Origin: Tetraselmis striata
Taxonomy: Eukaryota > Chlorophyta > Chlorodendrophyceae > Chlorodendrales > Chlorodendraceae
Assembly (NCBI GenBank): GCA_006384855.1
Contig: VCJN01001894.1
Location: forward strand, 101,775-165,774
Direction of reading: 5' to 3'
Length of the DNA: 64,000 bases
A program made the position numbers and the translations under genes. The notes under the pieces are model-generated. The model did no database searches, was not told where the DNA came from, and saw only the letters and a list, made by a program, of their open reading frames with translations. Position 1 is the stretch's first letter. Each line of letters opens with the position of its first letter. Of this stretch, positions 37,540 to 47,609 are shown piece after piece.

Positions 37540-38511
37540 GTGGAGGCAACGAATGCCGCGAGTTCGAAGACTGACACCGCTGGCCTCACTGCGCTAATGC
37601 AGCGGATGCTGCTGCGACTCGACGAGCTAGACTCCCGCACCTCTTCCATTCAACAACCACCTCCGCAGAAACACATTCCCGCGACGCCAGCCGACGGCCT
37701 CGAGGGTGACGAGGAGGAGGACGACCCTCCCTCGGGTTTCCCTGCAAAATCTCCAGGCCACGCGGCGTTCGTCGACCCGCGTGACTGGATCGACTACCTG
37801 CCGTGGGCATACGCCGAGTCTATGCCCCCTGTAGGACTCACCAACCCCGGGTTGTGGAACCCACGCAACGACGAGTGGGACCGCTACCTCACCGGTGAGA
37901 AGAAGCACGCGACGCGCGACGAGTATCGCTACCTGCTGTGCTATGGAGTCTTTACCGCCGCCGCGCATGCATGCGGCGCTCACGGACGTTGTGGCAACGA
38001 TTCGCGCGAAGAACGCCACCGCACCGCACGCGCGACACCGCGGACGCCAAAGACCTACTCGACTCCGCGATTCGCACGATCGCGACGTGCGGGCAGGCTG
38101 CTAAACCGGCTCGCCTACCTCCGGCGTTTCAAGTGCATAAAGGCGCTTACCGGCGAGGAGCGAGTCGCCGAGCGCCTCCTCTACTCCCGCTTCTTCGACA
38201 CCACCCCCGCCGAGCGCTCCAGCAATGGCGTCGACAGCCTCCTCAACGTCATGGACGACAAACGACTCGAGGTCAGCATCCACCTGACGGCCAAGGCGCA
38301 GGCCGCCGCGCAGTTCAAGGGCAGCGGCAGCGGAGGGAGCGGAGGCGGCAGCGGTGGCAACATCCGCATCAAGGAGCAGGAGCGCGCAGAACACGCAGAC
38401 CGCGCCACAAAGGAGAGGGCGGACAAGAACAAGGACAAAGACAAGATTCAAGGCAAGCCCGGCAACCCTGCGAGGAAAACTACTACTCCGCAGACCGAGG
38501 AGCAGAACTGA
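37540..38511 (+). pseudogene. PAT gag-like ORF with compensating frame changes
   Basis: Open from 37540 to 38511 in one frame, but the natural protein path appears to leave that frame near 37975 (ALTDVVATIRAKNAT in frame +2), change again near 38035 (DTADAKDLLDSAIRTIAT in frame +3) and return near 38098 (LLNRLAYLRRFK). Three single-base events would explain this. The C-terminal part has a Gly/Ser linker and a Lys/Glu/Asp-rich coil. Gag identity rests on position upstream of RT. Confidence 0.65.
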
Positions 38512-38557
38512 CGGTGTGCCCCGCCGTTCTGAGTCATGCTACCCAAGTTGAAGCTAC

Positions 38558-40500
38558 ATGCGACACCGCATGCGGCGGCAATGGCGAGACATCGGGGCGA
38601 GCGATCAAGTCCTACGGTGGATCCAAGAGGGCGTCCGGATCCCCTTCAAGCACACCCGCCCCCCACCCAACTTCCACAACGGCATCAACATGCATGACGC
38701 TACCCCAGCGCAGCTCACCTTCCGGCGCGTGGGAGTTTGGCACATGCCGCAAGTTGGTGTCAAGACTCTTTTTAGTACCCAAGCCCGGCGTCAACCAGTG
38801 GCGTTGCATCATCGACCTCCGCGTGCTCAACTCTTACTGGGTGCGCAAGCGGCTCTAGATGGAGACCCTACTGGGAGTGCGCCACCTCACCAAAAAGGGA
38901 GACTACATGTTCTCCTTCGATCTCCAAGACGGCTTCCCCCCTATGCTCTAGGCATCGCAGAGGCGGACCGAGACTACTTAACCGTGGACGTCCGAGGCAA
39001 GCTCTACATGCTCGCGGGTCTGCCAATGGGCTGGAGCCTCTCGCCCTATTACTTCGTCACGCTCACCCAAGTATTCATCACCCACCTGCGGAAACCCGAG
39101 CCCGAGTCCCCCTCATCGTCTACGCAGCCCACACGGAGCAAGCCCTACCTCCGGCAAACCAGGTGGAGGGGAGCGCGCATCCTACCTTCCGTGGACGACT
39201 TCCTCCTCTTCTCCGCATCGATGGAGCAGGCGCTCCACCTCCGTCAACGGCTCGCCAGCCTCCTCGGCGCCTTGGGGCTGCAGCGGAACCCCACAAAGGG
39301 CTTTTGGGAGCCCTACCAGTTCGGCATGCACCTGGGGGTGGACATCGACTCAGCGTCCGGCATGTTCTACGTACCGGCAGACAAGTTGAACCGGCTCTCC
39401 CGGCAGGCCACCCGGCTCATCGGCCGCGCCACGCGGAACGACAGGTGGCTCCCGGTGCGCGAGTCGCAGTCACTCGCAGGGCAGACGCAGTACCCCTTTC
39501 TGGCGATCCCGGCCGTAAGATTCTTCCTGCGGGAGCTCCGCTCCGTGGTCGGCGACCGGTGGGGCGGGCGCGTCCGAATGACGCCACAGCTCCGCCTCGA
39601 CCTACAGTGGTGGACGTCGGTGCCCAGTCAGTCCAAAGGCAAGCCCATCCACCGCTCGGTGGAGACGGCTTATCTGCACACCGAAAACTCAGGCTACGGG
39701 TGGGGCGGGGTGTTGAACGGCAGGCTGGAGGCGCGGGGATTCTGGAGCTCGGCCGACGAGCGCCAGCACATCACCTGGAAGGAGCTCAAAGCGGTCCGAC
39801 TTGCCGTGGAAAGCTTCCTCCACCACCTCGCCGGGCGCAACGTCCTCCTGCACGAGGACAAACATGCGGTATGTCACGTTCTATCGGGCCTAACCTCACG
39901 CTCTCCCGAGATTATGGCCGAGCTGCGACGACTCTGGTGCTTGCTGGACTCGCACGTAATCCACCTGCGCGCGCGTACATTCACTCGGCAGCGAATATCT
40001 GGGCGGACCGTCTAATCATGCACCTCGACAGCGACGATTGGCAACTCGACCCCCTCTTGTTCGCGGAACAAGAGAGCCGGTTCGGCCCTCATTCCATCGA
40101 CCGCTTCGCGTCCGCCCTCAACACCATGCTCCCCCGTTACAACGCGGCGTGGTTGGACCCTACGTGCGAGGCGGTGGACTCGTTGCACCTGCCGGATGCG
40201 GACTGGCGCCGCGAAAACAACTGGTTCAACGCACCCTGGCCCGTGCTACCCGACCTCGTGCAGAAGCTGCGGCAGAGTAGTGGCGCAGCGGCGACCGTCG
40301 TCGCCCCGCGATGGGAGGGCAAGGCGTGGCACCATGCACTCACCGAGATGGCAGTGGAGGAGCTCAAGGTGGCGCCGCGCCCCGGTTTTTTCCGGCCGGG
40401 ACGGCGGGACGGGCGAGGTATGATCGGCATGCCTCACTGGCCCGTGATTGTATTCTGCGTCCCCTTCCGGCATGGGTCCACCTGCGCCGAGGGGCCATAA
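38558..40500 (+). pseudogene. PAT reverse transcriptase / RNase H region, frameshifted
   Basis: RT blocks VSRLFLVPKPG and WRCIIDLRVLN (near 38750-38830), FSFDLQDGF (near 38915), LPMGWSLSPYYF (near 39020) and SVDDFLLFSA (near 39190). RNase H-like region YGWGGVLNG...WKELKAVRLAVESF from 39690. The protein then continues to 40500 in another frame (WADRLIMHLDSDDWQLDP...). Frame changes near 38745, 38930 and 39970 and a stop at 38856 break the ORF. Confidence 0.85.
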
Positions 40501-40691
40501 GTGCTACGCTATCCATGTTTCCGGGCAACGGCCACCAACTACTGGTTGTACGTGCGGCACCAATACGAAATGCAGCGGTGAAGTACCGCGCCGAGGTCGC
40601 GAATTGTACGACACCATGGGCTGATTCGATGCGCCCGTACATGACACGGGTTCTAGGGTCTGACACCCTTGGCGTCCAAATCCTGGAGCTC

Positions 40692-40803
40692 CTATCAGCT
40701 GCGTGGATAATTATACGAGTACGATATACTACGAGTTAGTACATGTGTGTACTAGTACAATGTGTACCTGAGACTACGAGTATATGTACTGTATAATTGT
40801 CAC
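40692..40803 (-). mobile_element. Short AT-rich repeat inserted in the PAT element
   Basis: Inverted copy of the 3955-4100 repeat: its reverse complement carries GTGTGACAATTATAC, CAGGTACACATTGTACTAGT and TACTAACTCGTAGTA. It separates the RNase H region from the recombinase and lies in otherwise GC-rich element sequence. Confidence 0.7.
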
Positions 40804-41770
40804 ACCGGCCACTGCGGCGTCTTACGCCAGTAGCATGAATCAATATTTCCGTTTCTGCGCAGAGGAGCGGCGACCGGCCCTGGCTGCTGACCCCGGGACT
40901 ATGGCACGGTACGTCACGTGGTTGGGCAACCTGGGGACGATCAAAGCCACCAGCTTGCAGCCTTACCTATATATCGGCCGTCAACAACTTCTTCAAGGAC
41001 CACGGCCGGGAGCCGATGCCTATGGGCGATCTGGTGAGCAAGGTCCGCAAGGGCCTTGCGGCGTCGAAGGTGACGCTAAACCCCGAGCTGATGCGGGCCC
41101 CATTGCCCGCGCGTGTGGTGCTGAAAGCCCTGACCCTGGCAAAAGCCCTACGGCTGGAGCTGGGACCTACCTGGGGCACGGACCCAAGTACCATGGTGCG
41201 CGTGGAGCTGTTCCGCGCCAGCCTGGCAGTTGTTGTGCTTTGTCTGTTTTTCTGCCGCGGAGGAGCGGGGGTGGAGTGTCGTACGGGCGACCTCACGGTC
41301 GGCCCGGACGGCGGAATCCTCCTATACCATCGCGACCGGAAAGGCCATCGTGGCGCGGATGCAAGCAAGAAGTTGTTGCGTCCGCTGCCAGCGTCAGCGC
41401 ATGCATGCCGACATCGCGGAGCTGCTGCACTACTTTGATGCCGCCCGTCAAGTGTTAGCCGGCGGTCGCGTGCCAGCGGCGCGATGGGCCATCAGCCAGC
41501 GCGAGGGGCATGCCAAATGGACGGCGGACACCCTCACCAATTGGCTGCAGCTGGTGCTGACAGCAGTGCAAGAGCCCCCCCCCCCCCCCCCCCCGTGGGA
41601 TTCGCGTGGACGTCCCACTCCCTCCGAAAGGGGGCCACAACAGCCGCGTACATGATCGGCGTGACGATGCAGAAGACCAAGTACTTCGGCGGCTGGGCGA
41701 TGGAGTCGAGTGTGGTGCTCGACTACATCGACCCAACAATGCTGCCGTGTCCGGCAGCATGCATGGCACC
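40804..41770 (+). pseudogene. PAT tyrosine recombinase, frameshifted
   Basis: N-terminal core-binding-like SYASSMNQYFRFCAEE (40816) and MARYVTWLGNLG; middle MGDLVSKVRKGLAASKV in a second frame; REGHAKWTADTLTNWLQL in a third; then SHSLRKGATTAAYMIGV and FGGWAMESSVVLDYID near the end. The HxLR box and the tyrosine in VLDYID match the catalytic His-Arg-Tyr signature. A 20-nt poly-C run (41575-41594) lies beside one of the frame changes. Inactive as it stands. Confidence 0.85.
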
Positions 41771-41843
41771 TCCGCACCTCTTTGGCTGGATGACCCCCTA
41801 GGGCGGTCAACCAGACAGGCTGCCACGCAAAATGGCGACATGA

Positions 41844-42183
41844 TGGCAAAACTGCGAGCCCCCTGCTTTGCTAATGGTCATATTGAGAATTATAGAGGTT
41901 TGAATTGCACGGGGCTAAGTACGACGGGTGTTACCCGACGTTACAATTCCGCCATACGCGGCTCGTACGCTACTACTGCCGTGTGCCCACGTCCATCCCT
42001 CACCCCGATCTGACGCCCCGCGACGCGGCGGTGTCTCCACCTTCTGCCTTTGCGCCAGCTTCCAGCTAGCGCAACCCACCCTTCCCAACCCTTTCTTGCG
42101 TGCTTTGGGGCCTAAGCCCCTGTGCCAAACGTTGTAAGAGATCTGACACCTTTTTGGCAAAACTGCGAGCCCCCTGCTTTGCT
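41844..42183 (+). repeat. PAT element B1-A2-B2 block
   Basis: B1 (41844-41872) and B2 (42155-42183) are identical 29-mers beginning TGGCAAAACTGCGAGC. A2 (41873-42075) begins directly after B1. A 79-nt spacer separates A2 from B2. Confidence 0.95.
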
Positions 42184-42239
42184 CATGTAGAAGATGACTA
42201 TTGTGTACCGCATGTAAGCATGTTGCAACAAATACCACG

Positions 42240-42330
42240 GATAAAGAATGCACTGTTGTTGTTAGTTGCTGTTAGTCCTGTTTGTAGTGCGCATCTGTTA
42301 AAGCCCTGCTGTAATAAAGTAAGGAATGCA
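42240..42330 (+). mobile_element. Short LINE family A 3' tail fragment
   Basis: GTTGTTAGTTGCTGTTAGTC, CTGTTTGTAGTGCGC and AAAGCCCTG resemble the family A 3' UTR at 19555-19600. A small solo remnant beside the PAT right end. Confidence 0.6.
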
Positions 42331-42564
42331 AGTATTTGCTATGCTGTTCAATAAGTATTTAATATAACTATTACAAAGTGAAGTCCCCCCCGCCGGCGTG
42401 GACATCGGCCGAAGCCGCCCCAGCGCTTGACCTCTTGCATGCGCCAACTGTAGTCCTGGGTCTAGCATATGGGTAGCCCGTCGACCGTGGCCTAATTCGA
42501 ACCCAGAAGGGCTAATGCATCAATCGGGTAAACCCAACAGGACACGCCGGGCCGATATTGCCGA

Positions 42565-42640
42565 AGCGAAATACATCGACCAGGAATCGATTCTGGGACT
42601 TCTCGCATACGAGACGACCGCTCAACCGAGCGGCCAAGGA
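42565..42640 (-). other. Degenerate tRNA-like sequence, possible SINE head
   Basis: On the minus strand GGCCGCTCGGTTGAGCGG resembles a D-arm/A box and CCAGAATCGATTCCTGG a T-arm/B box at roughly tRNA spacing. The anticodon arm between them does not fold with a 7-nt loop, so it is not a sound tRNA gene. A tRNA-derived SINE is an alternative. Confidence 0.35.
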
Positions 42641-42689
42641 ATGTACTGAATGTACTTATGTAGGAATGTACTGAATGTACTTATAACTA

Positions 42690-43786
42690 CTTCGCTTGCG
42701 TGACTTCGTGGCCCTCGATCTCAGCTTCCAGCGTACTGGTGCCGCGGCCTCGCGACTTGATACCCTGCGCCTGTACAACGCGTGCGGGCCGGGCTCCCTA
42801 TCGCTTTTCTAGTCGGATCACGAGTCAGCCCGCAAGATTCCCCATGCTGCTTATTCGGCCGCCGCTGCGCGGGTACTGGGCCTTTGCCCGCGCGGAGGTT
42901 CCGCGCTTGTCACTTGCCTTGGCCCCATGTGTGGTATTGATCCCTTATGGCTTCGCTCTACGGATGGCTCGAGCCGGAGCGCTACGGATTTCATCGTGGA
43001 TCATCTACCCATATGCCCCGTAGCGAACGAACTACAAGCACTGCATGCATACCGCTTTGAAGAATCTGTGGGCATCTGTGGCAATTGACGCGGGGGCGGT
43101 GCTTGACCGGGACCGTTCGGGAGCCGGCGACTTGACCCTTGAGACGAGTGGGCTGCGCCCAGCGGACCGCTCGCGGCCGTCGGACTTGACGCTGGCGGGA
43201 TGGGGGGGGGGGGGGGGGGCGGCGGCGTGCGATTACATGATCGACTTCGCGTGCGTGTCCTCCACGACCCCCACTTAGAGCAACGACCCCCGCTGGTGCA
43301 CCCCGGGAATCGCGGCAACCGAGGCGGAGCATGGTAAGTTGGCAGCGGACCGGGCGTCTTCCGCTCCAGTGCAGGGTGTTCACCGGTACTACCCTTTTGT
43401 GGTTGAGGACCGCGGCCGTCTCGGGAAGTCAGTTTTGACGGTGGTCTACATCTTCGCGGTGCTGTTGGCTGTGCGCAACTTCCCTGGCGGTCCTTCCGCC
43501 CCGACCTCATGCTTCCTTCGTGGTCAATCCGTTCAAGCACTTCGGAACTTTGTCGCCAACCAAGCTGCTAAGTTCCGCCGTCACCTGTCGCGCACACGGC
43601 GGGGGCTGTTGCAGTGGGTCTCGGCTGGACGGCATTCTCTCTGCCGGTGTGCAGATGGCCAAGTCTGATGCGTGGGCTCGTGCCCATTCTGCTTCCACCT
43701 CGCAGTCGCTGTAGAGGACCTTTGACTGTCCGTTTTCTTTGGGTGATTTCCTGGTATCGCCTTCTGCTGCTAGCTAGCTCATGTAA
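42690..43786 (+). mobile_element. LINE 3' fragment, family B, RLE-like region
   Basis: Only the C-terminal part after RT remains. SRPSDLTLAGW...CDYMIDFACVSSTTPT (43160-43275) matches the RPxD-x(n)-D restriction-like-endonuclease pattern, and downstream VVEDRGRLGKSVLTVVYIFAVL (43400-43465) is another long open stretch. In-frame stops and frame changes occur. A poly-G run (43202-43219) is embedded in the RLE-like segment. The 3' tail 43711-43786 recurs at 17819-17889. Confidence 0.72.
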
Positions 43787-44997
43787 ACAATACTAATAAT
43801 TATATTATTAACGATGTTCGTTTACTACCTGTACGTGTTTCGTAAGGATATCATTGACGTTCAGTGCCAACTACTGCGGATGATATGAGCCATCATCGGT
43901 CGCATAACAATTTCTATTGGATTATTTTTTATCGACGTAGATTAAGAATCAACACTAATCATTTTTGCACTAATCATTTTTGAATTGTGAATCGAGATTT
44001 AACGATAAATAATCCTTAGTCGCTATCAAGATACGGATTACAGTCGCTAACAATTCCGTCGGTGGCTGGCGACCAGCCGACCAGTGGACGAGACGACGAA
44101 AGACCCATCAACCCCGCTGCGCGCGCCTCATCCTGCCTGGCGCCCGTACAGGGTACCAGTACAGGTAGTAGTTTTTATTGTTTTTCACATCAGCAGGGCT
44201 TTAAGTCTAAGAAATGCGCACTACAAAAGGAACTAACTACAGCAACTATTTGAAGAAAAAAATGAAGGGTTGCCAGCAAAAGTACAGGTAGTAGCAGGTG
44301 AGGGGTCCCCTGGGTCCCCGGAGTAGAGGTGACCCCTGGTAAGTAGTACAGGTACTTTGCCTTCGCCCGACTCTTCCCCATGTTTTCCCCGCGATGTAGT
44401 AACCAAATAATCCGTCAAACCCGGTGCGGGTGGATGAGCAGCACAGTGTATGGGCACGATCAGGTGGCGGGTGTGGACGGTTCACCAACTCGCATCACCC
44501 GCCGGCCACTGTGGCGGCGGACGCAGCTCTGCGAGGTCCTGTCACGGCACAGCGCGACTATCGTACCTGCGGTTCCAGCATCCCTGACGGGTCAAGCAGG
44601 CCCACAGTGGCAACCGGCCCGGAAGGGCTGAGCCGTGTGAAGGGACGGACGAGCAGGCACGGAGCCAGAAAACGTAGTCGCTACTACAGGTATCGTACCT
44701 GTATAGTACAGACTGCTGGCATCGGATATTTTTTTGTTCACGCCGGTCGCGTTGACCCGGCGGCCGCCCGACCAGACGGGCGCACCCTTACGCTCCGGCC
44801 CAGGACGACAAGCTGCGCTGCCTGGCCCGCCTAGCAGGTTCAGGAAAGGCAGGGGTTCCGCCGTGCGAGTGAGAGGCGGTGGTGTGTCCCCGGGTGACGG
44901 CCCGGGCGGCGGTCCATGAGCGCGTGAGGGCGGCCGAGCGCGCGTCGTGGCCGAGGCGAAAAACGGGGACGAGGCGGCGAGCCAAGGCGGGGCTGGC
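43787..44997. other. Upstream region of the armadillo gene
   Basis: AT-rich to 44060, then GC-rich. 44185-44290 carries a diverged family A LINE tail in minus orientation (CAGGGCTTTAAGTC...GCGCACTACAAAAGGAACTA...TTGCCAGCAAAAG). 44300-44990 is the likely promoter/5' UTR. No further gene seen. Confidence 0.5.
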
Positions 44998-47382
44998 ATG
45001 AAGCTGCGCGACCGGCTCCAGAAGCTGCTAGGTAAGCCGGACTCGTTGGATGGGGGAAAGAAGCGCGATGGCGGCAAGGGGATGGATCGGTCCAGGAGCT
45101 GGATGGGCAAGAGCGGGGGCTGCCTGAAGCCGGAGCTGCTGTCGGTGGCCGTCGAGGTGGACGCGGCGCGCAGTCCCGCTGTCGCCAATAATATTAGTAA
45201 GACGCCCAGTACGGAGACGCCGGTGATGTCCGCCACGCGGCAGCTGCCCGGGCTGGAGCTCGCGTCGCCCTCCTCCTTCAAGGCTGGTAGTGACAGGTCT
45301 GGCCCGCCTCCGGCATTCACTGCGAGCGGAGGAGCAGACCGTGACAACGAGGAGGCGGTGGTGGCGCTGGTCAGCCTGCTACAGGAGGGCAGCCCCGCGC
45401 AGCGCGCGGCCGCCGTGGAGGCGCTGTTCAACGCGGTCGCAGACGACGAGACGGCGCGCGGCGCGGCGGCGGCCCTGGACGTAGTGCCGCCGCTAGTGGG
45501 GCTGCTGCACCACGGCAGCAACGCGAGCAAGATGTACGCCGCGTACACCCTGAGCGCGCTCACAAGCTGCGCGCTGCCTCGCCGGCGCATGGTGGAGCTC
45601 GCAGCGGTGGGCCCGCTCCTGGAAATCCTGCGCACCTGCCCGCTCACCGTGGCGCGCAAGGGCGCCATCCGCGCGATAGGCCGCCTCGCACGCGACCCGG
45701 CCGTCGCCGTTGACGTCGTGCGTGCCGGCGGGCTGGACCCCATAATCGATATGCTAGACTCGGGCGAGGCCAGCCTGGTGCGGCGGTGCCTCATCGCGCT
45801 GTACTTCATCGGCGCCGACCGCGAGGAGCTCCAGACTGCCATCTGCCAAAGCGGAGGCCTTATGCCCGCCGTCAGCCTGTGTGGCGCTTCCGATGTCGAC
45901 GTGCAGGCAGAGGCAGCGGACGTTGTCAAGGTGCGCGCCACACCTACCCACCTACCGGCTACCTCTCTTGCTCTACCTGACTCGTTCTTTGTAGACAGCC
46001 AGCTTGCCCAAAACTTTTTTGGAGTGCTGCAGTGAAGTAGTTGGCAATGCTCATTTGACTGCGTCAGCAAGCACGGCCATGGTCGAAACGCAGCCCTCAT
46101 TCCTGTTCTGCATTCTGTACAGGGACTGTACATTGACATATACTTTTTTGCAAATGACGACAAATGCAAATGCACAGGTTCTTGCGCGAAACTCCGTGGC
46201 GCACACCCAGCTGCTAGAGGCTGGGCCCGAAGCGCTGGCAGTGCTAACCGGCGCCGCAGGGGCGGCTGGGCCGCTCCTCCCGGGCGCGGGGCTCCGCCGG
46301 CAAGGCGCTGTCGCGGCTCGCGGCATGCAATGCGGAGTTGGCGCGCCGCATCGGGCCGCCGTGGGCTGGCGAGGCAGCTTGCACCGCGGATGAGGGAGAG
46401 CAGGGGGAAGCGGCGGCCATGATGGGGCAGCTGACGGCTATCATTACGGGCGGTGAGCCGTCGCGGCGCGCACAGGCGGCGCAGGCGGTCGCGGACGTCG
46501 CGGGAGAGGATCCCACCGCGTCTCGCGAGCTCGCGGCCAGTGGCATCGTCGGCCCGCTTGTGGAGCTGCTGGGTGCGGGAACCTCAGAGGGGAAACACTA
46601 CGCTGCCGCTGCGCTTGCCAAGATGGCTGCGGACCGCCTCGTGCTGGACACGATATACTCCGCAGGAGCCGTGACGCCGCTGGTGAGTGTCTGCGCAGTC
46701 GCCACGCACCACATTCCAATCTATGCCGCCCACAAGCATGCCCACTTGCAACCCTTGTGGCCCGCATGAGCTGCGAATTCGCCCTGCGTCCTTTACGCCT
46801 CGCGCTGTCACGCCAGCGCTCATCCCCACCATCCTGTGCTGTGCGCAGGTGGCGTGCCTGTCTCATCCGGCTGCGTATGAGGGTGCGGCCGCGACGGTGG
46901 AGCTCCTGGCCGGCCACCCGCAGGGCTCGCTGGCGCTGGTGGGCGCAGGCGCCGTGGCGCCACTCACTGCCTGCCTGCGCAGCGGGGCCGATCACAGCCG
47001 GCTGGCGGCCGCGCGCGCGCTGCTGCTGCTGGCGGAGGCCGACGCTGCTGTGCCCTCCCAGGCGAGCGTCCGAACCTCCGCATGCAGCCCCATTCTCCAA
47101 CCCCTTTGGCGAGCTGAGCTCAGCTGAGGTGTGCCCCTGTGGCTGCATCAGGTGGTGAAGGCTGCAGGGATCCCGGCGCTGATAGACGCCGCGTGGCAGG
47201 GCACTCCTCCGCTACAAGGCGCGGCACTGGCTCTGCTGCAGCGCGCTGCCGGCATGAGCCACTGCCACGAGGAGTGCTTCAACTGCGGCGCGATTGCGCT
47301 GCTCATGTGGCTCAAACGCGCCGCAGCGACAGCTGAGCTGCAGCCGGCGGCGGACGACCTCCTGTCGAAGCTCTCCAAGTGA
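44998..47382 (+). CDS. Armadillo-repeat protein, one frame break in exon 2
   Basis: Exons 44998-45930, 46178-46682, 46849-47061, 47152-47382; all three introns are phase 0. The first in-frame ATG after an upstream stop at 44917 is 44998. Residues 1-115 are basic and disordered, then ARM-type helical repeats: NEEAVVALVSLLQEGSPAQRAAAVEAL, VVPPLVGLLHHGSNASKMYAAYTL and so on to the C-terminus, with no N-terminal U-box seen. About 625 aa. Exon 2 is 505 nt, one base too many: it reads in one frame to about 46265 and in another from about 46280 (KALSRLAACNAELARRIG). This may be a real 1-nt insertion in a G/C run or a sequence error. The exon 3 donor is GC (CAG|GCGAGC). ARM repeats bind proteins; no specific partner is suggested. 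Ends 227 nt before the next gene's start, same strand. Confidence 0.86.
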
Positions 47383-47609
47383 GGGATCACCCTGACATTC
47401 ACGCGTTTATATAGCATAGCGCTAGAGGGGCAGCATGCTACCCAGGACCGCGCTAACAGAGGCAGCCCACTGCCTACATGCATAGCCACGGCGGACCTGG
47501 AACGCCAGTATCGCACTGACATCGCAGCAGATGGCCAGCCGGGTGTCTGTGTGCAGTCGCAGCCGCCCAGGAATCGCTAGCAGGTGTCTGTGGCCCAGAG
47601 GTCTGCAGC

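Larger units (their letters stand above)
37185..42183 (+). mobile_element. PAT-like DIRS-order retrotransposon, structurally complete, coding frames broken
   Basis: Split direct repeats in the arrangement A1 - genes - B1 A2 B2: A1 37185-37384, B1 41844-41872, A2 41873-42075, B2 42155-42183. This layout defines PAT/TOC/Kangaroo elements of the DIRS order, known from volvocine algae among others. Internal order is gag-like, reverse transcriptase/RNase H, tyrosine recombinase, as expected. A1 and A2 differ by only a few bases, so the insertion is fairly young although the ORFs have several frame breaks. An unrelated AT-rich repeat is inserted at 40692-40803. Confidence 0.92.

Noticed and set aside
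42565..42640. A functional tRNA gene
   Set aside because: The A- and B-box-like parts are present, but the anticodon arm cannot form a 7-nt loop with a 5-bp stem. Kept only as tRNA-like.
44592..46175. A 527-codon open frame on the minus strand
   Set aside because: It is antisense to the armadillo gene and its promoter. The + strand gives ARM-repeat protein with phase-consistent splice sites, and the minus translation is Ser/Ala/Thr low complexity caused by high GC.
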